From assembly GCA_021775835.1 (NCBI GenBank), contig JAJFHC010000120.1:1-64000 (forward strand): a stretch of 64,000 bases of DNA, in the 5' to 3' direction. Origin of the DNA: Hyphomicrobiales bacterium. Lineage in GTDB: Bacteria; Pseudomonadota; Alphaproteobacteria; Rhizobiales; JAJFHC01. Of the stretch, positions 49,401 through 56,751 are shown piece after piece. The notes below the pieces were generated by a model, which worked only from the letters and a program-made list of their open reading frames with translations, was not told where the DNA came from and ran no database searches. The translations under genes were made by a program, and so were the position numbers. Positions within the stretch are counted from its first letter, which is position 1. The number at the start of each line of letters is the position of its first letter.

Positions 49401-49573
49401 TCGGGTGGGTCGTGTTCGGCGGCCTTGGTCTGGCGGCCATGTTCACCTTGTTTCTGACGCCTGCGCTCTACATTCTCATCGCCGGTCTGGTCAAGCCTCG
49501 TAACGAAGCGGCTAGCCTGATTGAGAAAGAGATCAAGGACGGCGATTCGATTGTGAAAGCGGCTGGAGAATAA
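46463..49573 (+). CDS. RND family efflux transporter, inner-membrane permease
   Basis: A 1036-residue protein with the twelve-helix RND plan: helix 1 near 20-38 (AVLNFLIIIAGVSAIFG), two large periplasmic loops, and helix 4 with GLVVDDAIVVLENIQRLKG, which carries the paired Asp of the proton path. The late block IGIMAKNAILMVEFADQLREEG is the second RND signature. It pumps hydrophobic or cationic compounds out through the adaptor at 45276. The set resembles AcrB/MexB-type or multidrug-type HAE1 pumps; the substrate is unknown. ATG 46463, five bases after the adaptor stop. Confidence 0.93.
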   Translation: MGIASDLPALSVRRPYLAAVLNFLIIIAGVSAIFGVEVRELPDVDRPIVTVRANFPGGSPETIDAEITSVIEGAVARVNGVVEVRSSSEENNFRIRVVFRPSVDLVTAANDVREAVSRVQRELPAGVEDLFVIKADADSQAIIRLAVMSDELPIEDVTRKVENEIIPEITSVAGVADVALFGKRERVMRVVIDPMRLASYSLSVSDVVGVLKGARYDVPAGSFKSNQQEVIVRANASVTRPEAIEKLVIRDPIRIGDIGHVFFGPADAESIVRLDGRTIVSLGVIRRAQSNTVSISRDVAAVVSKLNRRLKGVKIVTTSDDSIFIKGAIGEVLISLSLAVLIVVAVITLFMGQLRAAFIPAVAIPVALIGTIAAIWLLGFSLNLITLLALVLATGLVVDDAIVVLENIQRLKGRGLAPRAAAVIGTRQVFFAVIATTATLISVFLPISFLPSTAGRLFGEFGFVLAVTVCISSFVALTIVPILASRIALPTKPDADRQLSVSSLIGRPIGAGYARALDLILAAPLVVIGLCGVVMVCAVVTFHTLGEELVPEEDRGLIAIRLTGPDGVGLDYTDRQVEKIEAILQPLVDDGTATGLFTITGRYDLNRGQVDAPLRDWSERSRSEGEIAKTINAQLRNIPGARARVRRSNSLGLRNADGGIRFALTGSNYETIADAADTFVVAMEQKVVQIQNLRVEFRATQPQLSVSIDRRRAIDLGVPIESLASTVQVLVDNDEVAELTIDDEQVSVVLQAQAGVIDDPSDLRNLYVAASNGRLVPLSQLVSFKENAVAAELDRHGQRRAIEIFGDPVPGYSLREAVNAIQSLADETLPAGIGLLFLDEASALNETSHGVTITYLVALLIVFLVLVAQFESLSSALVIMLTVPFGICAAIFALALTGTTINIYSQIGILMLIGIMAKNAILMVEFADQLREEGHSVFDAVREASIVRFRPIAMTMMSTVLAGLPLILGGGPGVEARAAIGWVVFGGLGLAAMFTLFLTPALYILIAGLVKPRNEAASLIEKEIKDGDSIVKAAGE

Positions 49574-49624
49574 ATCTGTTTCGCATTGTTTGCCGGAAGT
49601 GATCCCATAGACCTGCAGCCACAA

Positions 49625-49650
49625 AAAAACCCCGGATGAACCGGGGTTTT
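49625..49650. terminator. Bidirectional rho-independent terminator
   Basis: AAAAACCCCGG, loop ATGAA, CCGGGGTTTT: a symmetric stem with A-run and T-run. It separates the convergent RND gene and ctrA and should stop transcription from both sides. Confidence 0.92.
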
Positions 49651-49673
49651 CTTATTCTTGTCTGTTGCCTGGT

Positions 49674-50381
49674 TCAGGCGGATTCTCTCATGGGCTCGGC
49701 GCCTTCGGATGGATCGCGCAGAACGTAGCCGCGGCCCCAGACCGTTTCGATATAGTGTTCGCCGTCGGTCGCTGCTGCAAGTTTCTTGCGCAATTTGCAG
49801 ATGAACACGTCGATGATCTTGAGTTCAGGCTCGTCCATACCGCCATAAAGATGGTTGAGGAACATTTCCTTGGTCAAGGTCGTGCCCTTGCGCAGGCTCA
49901 GAAGCTCGAGCATCTGATATTCCTTGCCGGTCAGGTGCACCCGCTGGCCGTTGACCTCAACCGTCTTGGTGTCGAGGTTCACTTTCAATTCGCCGGTCGC
50001 AATGATCGACTGGGAATGGCCCTTGGAGCGTCGTACGACCGCATGAATACGGGCGACCAGTTCGTCCTTGTGGAAGGGCTTGGTCATGTAGTCATCGGCG
50101 CCAAAGCCCAATCCCCGGACCTTGTTTTCGATGCCTGCAAGCCCCGACAAAATCAGGATCGGCGTATTGACCTTGGCCACTCGCAGTGTCTTGAGGACTT
50201 CATACCCGCTCATGTCCGGCAGGTTCAGGTCCAGCAATATGATGTCATAGTCATAAAGCTTACCCAGATCGACGCCTTCTTCACCGAGATCTGTCGTGTA
50301 AACATTAAATCCGTCCGACTTGAGCATCAGTTCGATACTCTGTGCTGTTGCACTGTCGTCTTCGATTAGAAGAACTCTCAT
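49674..50381 (-). CDS. ctrA: Cell-cycle response regulator CtrA
   Basis: A 235-residue OmpR-type regulator. The receiver has [25 protein letters not shown], phospho-Asp in [16 protein letters not shown], and [16 protein letters not shown]. The winged helix is [32 protein letters not shown] with [13 protein letters not shown]. This matches CtrA throughout. It controls cell-cycle, flagellar and envelope genes after phosphorylation via CckA and ChpT. The C-terminus ends EPMRESA. It is divergent from fliI; the region between has GANTC and TTAACC motifs, consistent with CcrM and autoregulation. Confidence 0.98.
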   Translation of the reverse strand: MRVLLIEDDSATAQSIELMLKSDGFNVYTTDLGEEGVDLGKLYDYDIILLDLNLPDMSGYEVLKTLRVAKVNTPILILSGLAGIENKVRGLGFGADDYMTKPFHKDELVARIHAVVRRSKGHSQSIIATGELKVNLDTKTVEVNGQRVHLTGKEYQMLELLSLRKGTTLTKEMFLNHLYGGMDEPELKIIDVFICKLRKKLAAATDGEHYIETVWGRGYVLRDPSEGAEPMRESA

Positions 50382-50486
50382 TCCAATCCCCTCTTGCGTG
50401 GCCCCTTCTGGGCTTAGCCGCTGGACACATTAATCCGGCGCTAACGCAGAACCACCGAACATTTCCAATCGTTAAGATATTCCACA

Positions 50487-50496
50487 ATTGGTTAAC
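50487..50496. promoter_or_regulatory. TTAACC-type half-site upstream of ctrA
   Basis: On the minus strand this reads GTTAACCAAT, close to the CtrA half-site TTAACCAT known from Caulobacter. It lies about 110 bases upstream of the ctrA start. A further TTAAC on that strand lies at 50471-50475. Confidence 0.42.
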
Positions 50497-50575
50497 AAAT
50501 TATAATTATCCCAACTATACGAAGTGGTTCAGCCAAATTGTACATGTGATGGATCAGAACAGAACGCGTATGACC

Positions 50576-50727
50576 GAATCACTTGGGAGCCCATCAAACT
50601 GACGGGCAAACTCAACACTCGACCAACAAGGTTTACGAAACCTTAAACGCTTTCGCGCAGTATAGAGGCGTAATTGTGATTCGTGTGCGTTCAAATTTTG
50701 ATTTTTCGCCGATTTGCAGGCGGAATC
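50576..50727. promoter_or_regulatory. Three GANTC sites between ctrA and fliI
   Basis: GAATC at 50576-50580, GATTC at 50678-50682 and GAATC at 50723-50727. GANTC is the target of the CcrM methyltransferase of alphaproteobacteria, and such sites in ctrA promoters tie its expression to replication. The 50382-50713 intergenic stretch holds no gene that I can recognise. Confidence 0.5.
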
Positions 50728-52099
50728 GCTAAGGCGGGGCCAGCTTAAATTGAGAGCTTTAATTAACGAAATATCCGCGCTGCCGGATGTGGAGCAGTAT
50801 GGCCGGGTGGAGTCCGTACAAGGACTTCTCGTGGAAGTGGCCGGGCCAGTGCAGGCGATGAGCATCGGATCGCGGATCTCGATTGACGTGCGCGGTCAGG
50901 CAAATGTTCCGTGCGAGGTGGTCGGTTTTCGTGAAAAACGAGCCTTGTGCATGCCATTTGGCGCTCTTGAAGGCGTTCGCATGGGCTGCAAGGCCGTGGT
51001 CGGGAACTATCGCCCGGTGATTCGCCCCGATCCCAGCTGGCTGGGGCGTGTGCTGAATGCGGAGGGGGTTCCAATCGATGGCAAGGGACCGCTGAGCAAC
51101 GGCTGCGAGGCTTACGATCTGCGAAGCGCACCGCCGCCGGCGCACAAGCGGTCTCGTGTTGGCGATCCCGTCGACCTGGGTGTGCGGGCTCTCAATGCGT
51201 TCACCACGTGTTGCAAGGGCCAGAGAATGGGCATTTTTGCCGGATCAGGGGTCGGCAAGTCGGTGCTGCTTTCTATGCTGGCCCGAAACACGGCCTGTGA
51301 TGTGTCGATCATCGGCCTGATCGGCGAACGCGGACGCGAAGTCCAGGAATTCATCGAAGACGATCTGGGCCCCGAGGGCCTTGCCCGCAGCATTGTGGTG
51401 GTTGCGACCTCGGACGAGGCGGCCCTGATGCGGCGCCAGGCGGCTTATCTCACGTTGGCGCTCAGCGAGTATTTTCGCGACCTAGGCCAGGATGTCCTGT
51501 GCCTGATGGACAGCGTCACCCGATTTGCCATGGCTCAGCGCGATATCGGTCTGTCTGGGGGGGAACCGCCGACAAGCAAGGGCTACACGCCGACGGTGTT
51601 CGCCGAACTTCCGAAGCTTCTCGAACGGGCAGGACCTGGAGTCGGCACTGGATCGATAACCGGATTGTTCACGGTCCTGGTGGAAGGCGACGATCACAAC
51701 GAACCTGTGGCAGATGCCGTGCGCTCGATCCTCGACGGACATATTGTCATGGATCGCCGCATTGCCGAGCGCGGGCGATATCCGGCCGTCGACGTTTTAC
51801 GGTCGGTTTCCAGAACGATGCCAGGCTGTGTGCCGGATGATGCGCTCCCCGTGGTTCAGGAAGCGCGCCGGCTCATGTCGATCTACAATGACATGGAAGA
51901 ACTTATTCGTCTGGGAGCCTACAGGCCGGGATCCGATCCGAAAATTGACGAATCCATCCACTTTCAACCGATGTTGGAAACTTTTCTTTCACAGCGAAAG
52001 GAAGAATCAACTTTGCTGTGCGATGGTTACGATCAGTTGGCCCGGATTTTGAATGATAACGATCACAACAACAACGACATGCAAGGGCAAGTATCATGA
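50714..52099 (+). CDS. fliI: Flagellum-specific ATP synthase FliI
   Basis: A protein of about 461 residues, related to F1-beta. Walker A is [20 protein letters not shown] near 175, followed by [13 protein letters not shown], Walker [42 protein letters not shown], and [17 protein letters not shown]. It is the ATPase of the flagellar export apparatus. The start is uncertain: TTG 50714 is used, and TTG 50750 would give a shorter N-terminus. It overlaps fliJ by four bases and is divergent from ctrA. Confidence 0.96.
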   Translation: MQAESLRRGQLKLRALINEISALPDVEQYGRVESVQGLLVEVAGPVQAMSIGSRISIDVRGQANVPCEVVGFREKRALCMPFGALEGVRMGCKAVVGNYRPVIRPDPSWLGRVLNAEGVPIDGKGPLSNGCEAYDLRSAPPPAHKRSRVGDPVDLGVRALNAFTTCCKGQRMGIFAGSGVGKSVLLSMLARNTACDVSIIGLIGERGREVQEFIEDDLGPEGLARSIVVVATSDEAALMRRQAAYLTLALSEYFRDLGQDVLCLMDSVTRFAMAQRDIGLSGGEPPTSKGYTPTVFAELPKLLERAGPGVGTGSITGLFTVLVEGDDHNEPVADAVRSILDGHIVMDRRIAERGRYPAVDVLRSVSRTMPGCVPDDALPVVQEARRLMSIYNDMEELIRLGAYRPGSDPKIDESIHFQPMLETFLSQRKEESTLLCDGYDQLARILNDNDHNNNDMQGQVS

Positions 52100-52518
52100 G
52101 GTCACGTGAGTCCTTTATCCGTCTTCACAAATTTCAGGTTGACGAGAAGCGTCGGCAGGTTGCCGATATTGAAATGATGATCGCTGAGTTTCGGCGCAAG
52201 GAATCCGAGCTTGAGCAGCAAGTGCTGTCCGAGCAGGAGCGTTCCGGCATTACCGATATGACGCACTATGCCTACCCCACCTTTGCCAAGGCGGCTCAAG
52301 GTCGGCGGGATAACCTATTGAAATCCATAGAAGAACTTGACGTTCAGCTTGACGGCGCCAAGGAAGACCTGTCCAAGGCCTTCGCAGAACTCAAGAAGTT
52401 CGAGTTGCTTCAGGAAAAGGAAGACGGGCGCCGCAAGACGGAGCTTTCCGCAAAGGAACAGGCCGAACTTGACGATGTGGGCCTGGGAATGCATCGCCAA
52501 AGCGCCATCTCCGGCTGA
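52096..52518 (+). CDS. fliJ: Flagellar export protein FliJ
   Basis: A 140-residue, fully helical, highly charged protein starting [28 protein letters not shown] and made of two long coiled-coil helices. FliJ sits in the FliI ring and helps couple it to FlhA, which is encoded at 60158-62311. Sequence conservation is weak in this family; the assignment rests on size, coiled coil and the four-base overlap with fliI. Confidence 0.9.
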   Translation: MRSRESFIRLHKFQVDEKRRQVADIEMMIAEFRRKESELEQQVLSEQERSGITDMTHYAYPTFAKAAQGRRDNLLKSIEELDVQLDGAKEDLSKAFAELKKFELLQEKEDGRRKTELSAKEQAELDDVGLGMHRQSAISG

Positions 52519-52548
52519 ACCTTCAAAACCACAAACTGTTTCAATCTG

Positions 52549-52577
52549 AAACGCCCTCGAACTTTCGGGGGCGTTTT
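52549..52577 (+). terminator. Rho-independent terminator after fliJ
   Basis: Stem AAACGCCCTCGA / TCGGGGGCGTTT with one T-G pair and a four-base loop, followed by a further T and GTTTTG. It lies 30 bases after the fliJ stop. Confidence 0.85.
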
Positions 52578-52665
52578 GTTTTGGGACTATGTTGAAATCG
52601 CTTGCGTTGTGGAACTGGGCAGCGGCACCCTTAAGGTGCCGCAACCCCGGGAATGGAATTTGACA

Positions 52666-53185
52666 ATGGCGGAATCGGACGATCGCGCAAAATTACTTGA
52701 TGCGGGACTGGCGGAAGCCCAGGCAACTGTGCGGGCGTATGACACCAAGGCACAAATTGTGGGGGGTTGGTTACATATTTGCCCTGGGCATCGTTTTCCA
52801 ACTGGATGCCGTCGTGCCGAATGCGACTCAAGTGGGGGTCGTGAAGATCTTTGCAGCCTGGCTGGTCATCGTTGTCCCCATTCTGTTATTTGGTTTTGTT
52901 CTTTATCCGACTCGAAAGTCGGCGCCACACCTGGCCGACGAGATGATCGTGGATATTGAACAGGTACTTTATGTTGTACCCAGCAGACACCGCAATGTGC
53001 GGACCCTGATCGAAGCCGTCGACCGGGCAGACCCGGCCAATGAGATCGCCTTTGAACTGCTGAAAGTATCCGCATTGAGGGAACTGAAGCGGCAACGATT
53101 CCTGAGGGCCCTGTTTTCGGCGGGTGTCTGCTTTGCGGTTCTGTTCGCGTCGCAGTTGAGCAGAAGCATCGGCCTGCCCTTTTGA
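52666..53185 (+). pseudogene. Pycsar-effector-like (DUF5706-type) small membrane protein, frameshifted
   Basis: Two frames make one protein. The first frame begins at ATG 52666 (MAESDDRAKLLDAGL) and runs through RAYDTKAQIVG. The second, from the G-run onward, gives VGYIFALGIVFQLDAVVP and continues to 53185. Removing one G from the six-G run (52761-52766) joins them into 172 residues. That protein has a D-K-A helix motif (AYDTKAQ), three hydrophobic helices (about 31-48, 59-80, 148-165) and a charged middle, as in the Pycsar effector family DUF5706. Sequencing error, phase variation or a true pseudogene are all possible. No nucleotide cyclase is nearby. Confidence 0.55.
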
Positions 53186-53330
53186 CGGTGTCGCCTGATC
53201 GGACAAAAACGGATATACCGTTCACTGAATCAGGTTTCGATATTTTGGAGTGGGATGTGGGTGGAAAACCACATCCCTGATCCTCTACAGACACCAGGTC
53301 AACGTACAACAAATCAATATGGACGTTTGG

Positions 53331-54452
53331 ATGAGTAACGAAATTCTTGCCGAAGTGAGACTGCCAACAGGAGATTTGAAAGACGACCTGCCTTTTTTCA
53401 ACAAAACGCTGGGCTTTCGTCTCGACACGATTTTTCCGGCTGACGATCCGGCGGTTGCCGTTATGTCAGGCTATGGCATCCGGATCCGACTCGAACGTGG
53501 AGCACAGGAGGCACCGGGAACAATTCGTCTGTTGTGTGACGACCCGGCAGCAATAGCCGGCGGCGAGACCGTTCTCACGGCTCCGAACGGCACAAGGATC
53601 GAAATTGCCGAAGCCCATCCCCATCTTGAAACCCCATCGACCCAACACTCCTTTGTGGTGCGCCGGATGATCGACAGCGACCCCTGGGTTATCGGTCGCG
53701 CGGGCATGCATTATCGCGACCTGATCCCCGACCGGCTGGGTGGAAGTATCATTGCCTCGCATATCCGCATTCCCGATGGCGGTCCGGTGCCAGATATGGT
53801 GCATTACCATACTGTCGGCTTCCAACTGATATTCTGTTACTCGGGCTGGGTGAGGCTGGTTTATGAAGACCAGGGGCCGCCGTTCATTTTGAGCGCCGGC
53901 GACTGTGTTATCCAACCGCCGGAAATTCGTCACCGTGTTCTCGAGTCATCCGACAATCTGGAAGTCATCGAGATCGGGGTTCCGGCTGAACATGTCACCA
54001 CGATCGACCACGACATGGAGCTGCCGACCCCGGACTTCAAACCCGACAGGGTGTTCAGTGGACAGACGTTCTGCCATCATCAGGTCGCTACCGCACAATG
54101 GAATCCTTGGCGGCTGGCAGGCTTTTCGGCAAGGGACACGGGAATCGACAAGGCGACGGGTGGTGTCGCCAACGTGCAGGTCGCCAAGCTGACAGGACCG
54201 GCCGAAGACCAGATCACAAGCCATGGGACCGATATCCTGTTTACGTTCGTCATGAACGGGACCATGACGCTCGCCGGTGAGGGCCAGGATGCGCAGGACC
54301 TGAAGGCCGGTGATGCGTTTGTCATTCCACCGGATACACGAACGGCGTACCGGAACTGCTCCGGCGACCTTGAATTGCTGGAGGTGTCGCTTCCCGGGCA
54401 TGTGGAAACCAGAGTGCATGATGGTTTCCAGGACACGGCTGCAGGCACATGA
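53331..54452 (+). CDS. VOC-like and double cupin protein coupled to kynureninase
   Basis: A 373-residue protein. Residues 1-110 resemble a VOC half (ILAEVRLPTGDLKDDLPFFNKTLGFRLDTIF). The first cupin (about 140-225) has MVHYHTVGFQLIFCYSGWVRLVYED and VIQPPEIRHRVLE, offering His ligands. A second cupin (about 285-360) has SHGTDILFTFVMNGTMTLAGEG and FVIPPDTRTAYRN. Its stop overlaps the kynureninase start by four bases, so it probably acts on a kynurenine-pathway compound, but no specific reaction can be assigned. ATG 53331 is chosen; ATG 53319 is also in frame. Confidence 0.75.
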   Translation: MSNEILAEVRLPTGDLKDDLPFFNKTLGFRLDTIFPADDPAVAVMSGYGIRIRLERGAQEAPGTIRLLCDDPAAIAGGETVLTAPNGTRIEIAEAHPHLETPSTQHSFVVRRMIDSDPWVIGRAGMHYRDLIPDRLGGSIIASHIRIPDGGPVPDMVHYHTVGFQLIFCYSGWVRLVYEDQGPPFILSAGDCVIQPPEIRHRVLESSDNLEVIEIGVPAEHVTTIDHDMELPTPDFKPDRVFSGQTFCHHQVATAQWNPWRLAGFSARDTGIDKATGGVANVQVAKLTGPAEDQITSHGTDILFTFVMNGTMTLAGEGQDAQDLKAGDAFVIPPDTRTAYRNCSGDLELLEVSLPGHVETRVHDGFQDTAAGT

Positions 54453-55642
54453 CCGACTTCAAACACACCAAGACCCTTTTTCACCTGCCCGAAGGCGTGA
54501 TTTACCTGGACGGCAATTCACTGGGACCTCTCCCGCTTGCAGCCCAGGCACGGGTTGCTTCGATGTTGCAGGACGAGTGGGGGGAAATGCTCATCCGCGG
54601 CTGGAACAAGGCTGGATGGATGGAGCAGCCGGGCCGGATCGGCGACCGCATCGGCCGGCTGATTGGCGCGCCGGCGGGTACGGTTGTGATGGGCGACACG
54701 TTGTCGATCAAGGTCTATCAGGCGCTGGCGGCGGCCATCGATCTGGCACCGGGCAGAAAAGTCGTCCTGACCGACAGCGGCAATTTTCCGTCTGACATCT
54801 ATATGGCAGAAGGGCTGATCAGATCACTGGGCGCCGGCCACGAATTGCGTATCGCCGAACCCGAGGCTGTCGAGACGGCCATCGATGAAAACATCGCTGT
54901 ACTGATGCTGACGGAGGTCGACTACCGGACCGGACGTCGCCATGACATGGCGAACCTGACCCGAAAGGCGCATGACGCAGGTGTGCTTTGTGTCTGGGAT
55001 CTGGCGCATTCGGCCGGTGCACTTCCCGTCGACGTCCTGGGAACCGGCGCCGACTTCGCTGTAGGGTGCACCTACAAATACCTCAATGGCGGGCCCGGAG
55101 CGCCTGCGTTTATCTATGTGTCGCCGACGCATATCGAGAATGTGCGGCCAGCACTTTCCGGCTGGCTCGGACATGAGGCGCCCTTCGCCTTCGATCTGGA
55201 TTATCGGGCGGGCAGTGGCATCGAGCGCATGCGGGTCGGCACGCCACCGGTCATCGCACTGACGGCGCTGGAAACTTCCCTCGATATCTGGGATCAGGTG
55301 GATCTTGATGACGTGCGTTCCAGATCGATTGAACTGATCGACCTGTTCATCGCCAAGGTGGAAGCCCGGTGCCCGGATCTGGTCCTGGCAAGCCCCAGGG
55401 ATGGAGATTCGCGCGGGTCACAGGTTTCTTTCAGATCATCCAACGGTTATGCGGTCATGCAAGCCCTGATCGATCACGGTGTCATTGGCGATTTTCGGGC
55501 GCCCGACATTATCCGGTTCGGTTTTACGCCACTCTATATTGACGAAGGCGATGTGATCGCCGCTGCGTCAATCCTGGAAAACATCATGAAGCAACGGCTG
55601 TGGGATCAGCCAAAATTTCATGAACGCCACGCCGTGACCTGA
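54449..55642 (+). CDS. kynU: Kynureninase
   Basis: A 397-residue PLP enzyme. It begins with the family motif GVIYLDGNSLGPLP, has WDLAHSAGALPVDVLGTGADFAVGCTYKYLNGGPGAPAF with the PLP lysine in CTYKYLNGGPG near residue 211, and the RAGSGIERMRVGTPPVIAL block. It cleaves kynurenine to anthranilate and alanine (or the 3-hydroxy form). It overlaps the upstream VOC-cupin gene by ATGA. Tryptophan dioxygenase and formamidase genes are not in this window. Confidence 0.93.
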   Translation: MTDFKHTKTLFHLPEGVIYLDGNSLGPLPLAAQARVASMLQDEWGEMLIRGWNKAGWMEQPGRIGDRIGRLIGAPAGTVVMGDTLSIKVYQALAAAIDLAPGRKVVLTDSGNFPSDIYMAEGLIRSLGAGHELRIAEPEAVETAIDENIAVLMLTEVDYRTGRRHDMANLTRKAHDAGVLCVWDLAHSAGALPVDVLGTGADFAVGCTYKYLNGGPGAPAFIYVSPTHIENVRPALSGWLGHEAPFAFDLDYRAGSGIERMRVGTPPVIALTALETSLDIWDQVDLDDVRSRSIELIDLFIAKVEARCPDLVLASPRDGDSRGSQVSFRSSNGYAVMQALIDHGVIGDFRAPDIIRFGFTPLYIDEGDVIAAASILENIMKQRLWDQPKFHERHAVT

Positions 55643-55655
55643 AAACGCCCGGACA

Positions 55656-56429
55656 TCAGTTGCCGGACAAGGCCTGCCGCGCCTGGTCTTCCAGCCATGC
55701 GGCCATGTGTTTGTAGGGGATTGGTCCATAGCTGATGCGGGCGACACCGAGGGCCGCCAGCTTTGCTGTTGGCGGGACATGGGGCAGGGCAATGATGTTG
55801 ACCGGCAGGTCGATGGCGTCGCATAGCGTGCCGATCAGTTTTTCGTCGGCAAGGCCCGGTGCAAAGAAACCGCTGGCACCGGCCTGTTCATACGATTTCG
55901 CCCTTTCTATCGCCTCGTTCAGCATGGCGTCAGTATGCAGTTCCGGTTTTGCCTTCAGGAAGAGATCGGTGCGCGCATTGATATAGGCCGGTATGCCGGT
56001 TGTATCTGCTGCACCGCGGGCGGCCGATATCCGCGTCGATTGTAGTGACATGTCGTATATGTCCGACGTCCCGACAATCTGATCCTCGAAATTGAAACCA
56101 ACGCCCCCGGCCTCAATCGCCCGGCCAACTGTTTCCGCAACGGTGTCGGATGACGGGCCATAGCCTCCTTCGAGATCGATGGAAACCGGCACATCGACGG
56201 TGTTGACGATGCGGCGGAGATTATCAATGACCAGGTCCAGCGGAATTTTTTCGCCGTCGGAGAATCCATGGGCGGCAGCGACCGGCCAGCTGCCGGTGGC
56301 GATGGCTTTCGCGCCGGCATCCGCCACCGCTTTGGCGCTGCCCGGGTCCCATATGTTGAAGAGGATCACCGGGTTCCCCTTTACATGGAGAGCGTGAAAC
56401 GTGCGGGCTTGTTCGGTCTGGTCTGGCAT
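55656..56429 (-). CDS. Isocitrate lyase / phosphoenolpyruvate mutase family protein
   Basis: A 257-residue TIM-barrel protein. Family blocks are ILFNIWDPGSAKAVADAGAKAIATGS, PVSIDLEGGYG near residue 85 (Asp and Glu of the metal site), VGFNFEDQ and AYINARTDLFL. It lacks the KKCGH loop of isocitrate lyase, so it belongs to the broader carboxy/phosphono-lyase group that includes oxaloacetate hydrolases and 2-methylisocitrate lyases. It cleaves or forms C-C or C-P bonds of an unknown substrate. It is convergent with kynU, 13 bases away. Confidence 0.85.
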   Translation of the reverse strand: MPDQTEQARTFHALHVKGNPVILFNIWDPGSAKAVADAGAKAIATGSWPVAAAHGFSDGEKIPLDLVIDNLRRIVNTVDVPVSIDLEGGYGPSSDTVAETVGRAIEAGGVGFNFEDQIVGTSDIYDMSLQSTRISAARGAADTTGIPAYINARTDLFLKAKPELHTDAMLNEAIERAKSYEQAGASGFFAPGLADEKLIGTLCDAIDLPVNIIALPHVPPTAKLAALGVARISYGPIPYKHMAAWLEDQARQALSGN

Positions 56430-56751
56430 GATGGCAATGTCCTTTGGCTGCGCGTCGTGATCTTTTGTAGATGATGTTCGCGGATCGACGGATCAATTTC
56501 GTGTCAACCGTTTCCCATTCTGAAAGAGAACCGTCAGGGTACTGTGGTTTCGATCGGAACTTGTGTCAGAAAACGACAGTCGATGAATCGATTTCTGTTG
56601 ACTGGCGGTCGATCCGGAGATGAGATAGAAGCGTGCTTGTTTATCGATAAAGTAAAGGCATTTGCTTGCTCTTTGACCGCTCGGTGCAATGTCAGGCGGG
56701 TCACCCTGTGATCCGATCGGGAAGAGGGCCTTTGGAGAGGGTCGGAGATTG
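56430..56751. other. Intergenic region between the PEP-mutase family gene and the TPR gene
   Basis: Divergent promoters must lie here. I see no gene, no strong inverted repeat and no RNA. A GGAGAGGGTCGGAG sequence lies within 25 bases of the TPR start at 56752. Confidence 0.5.
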
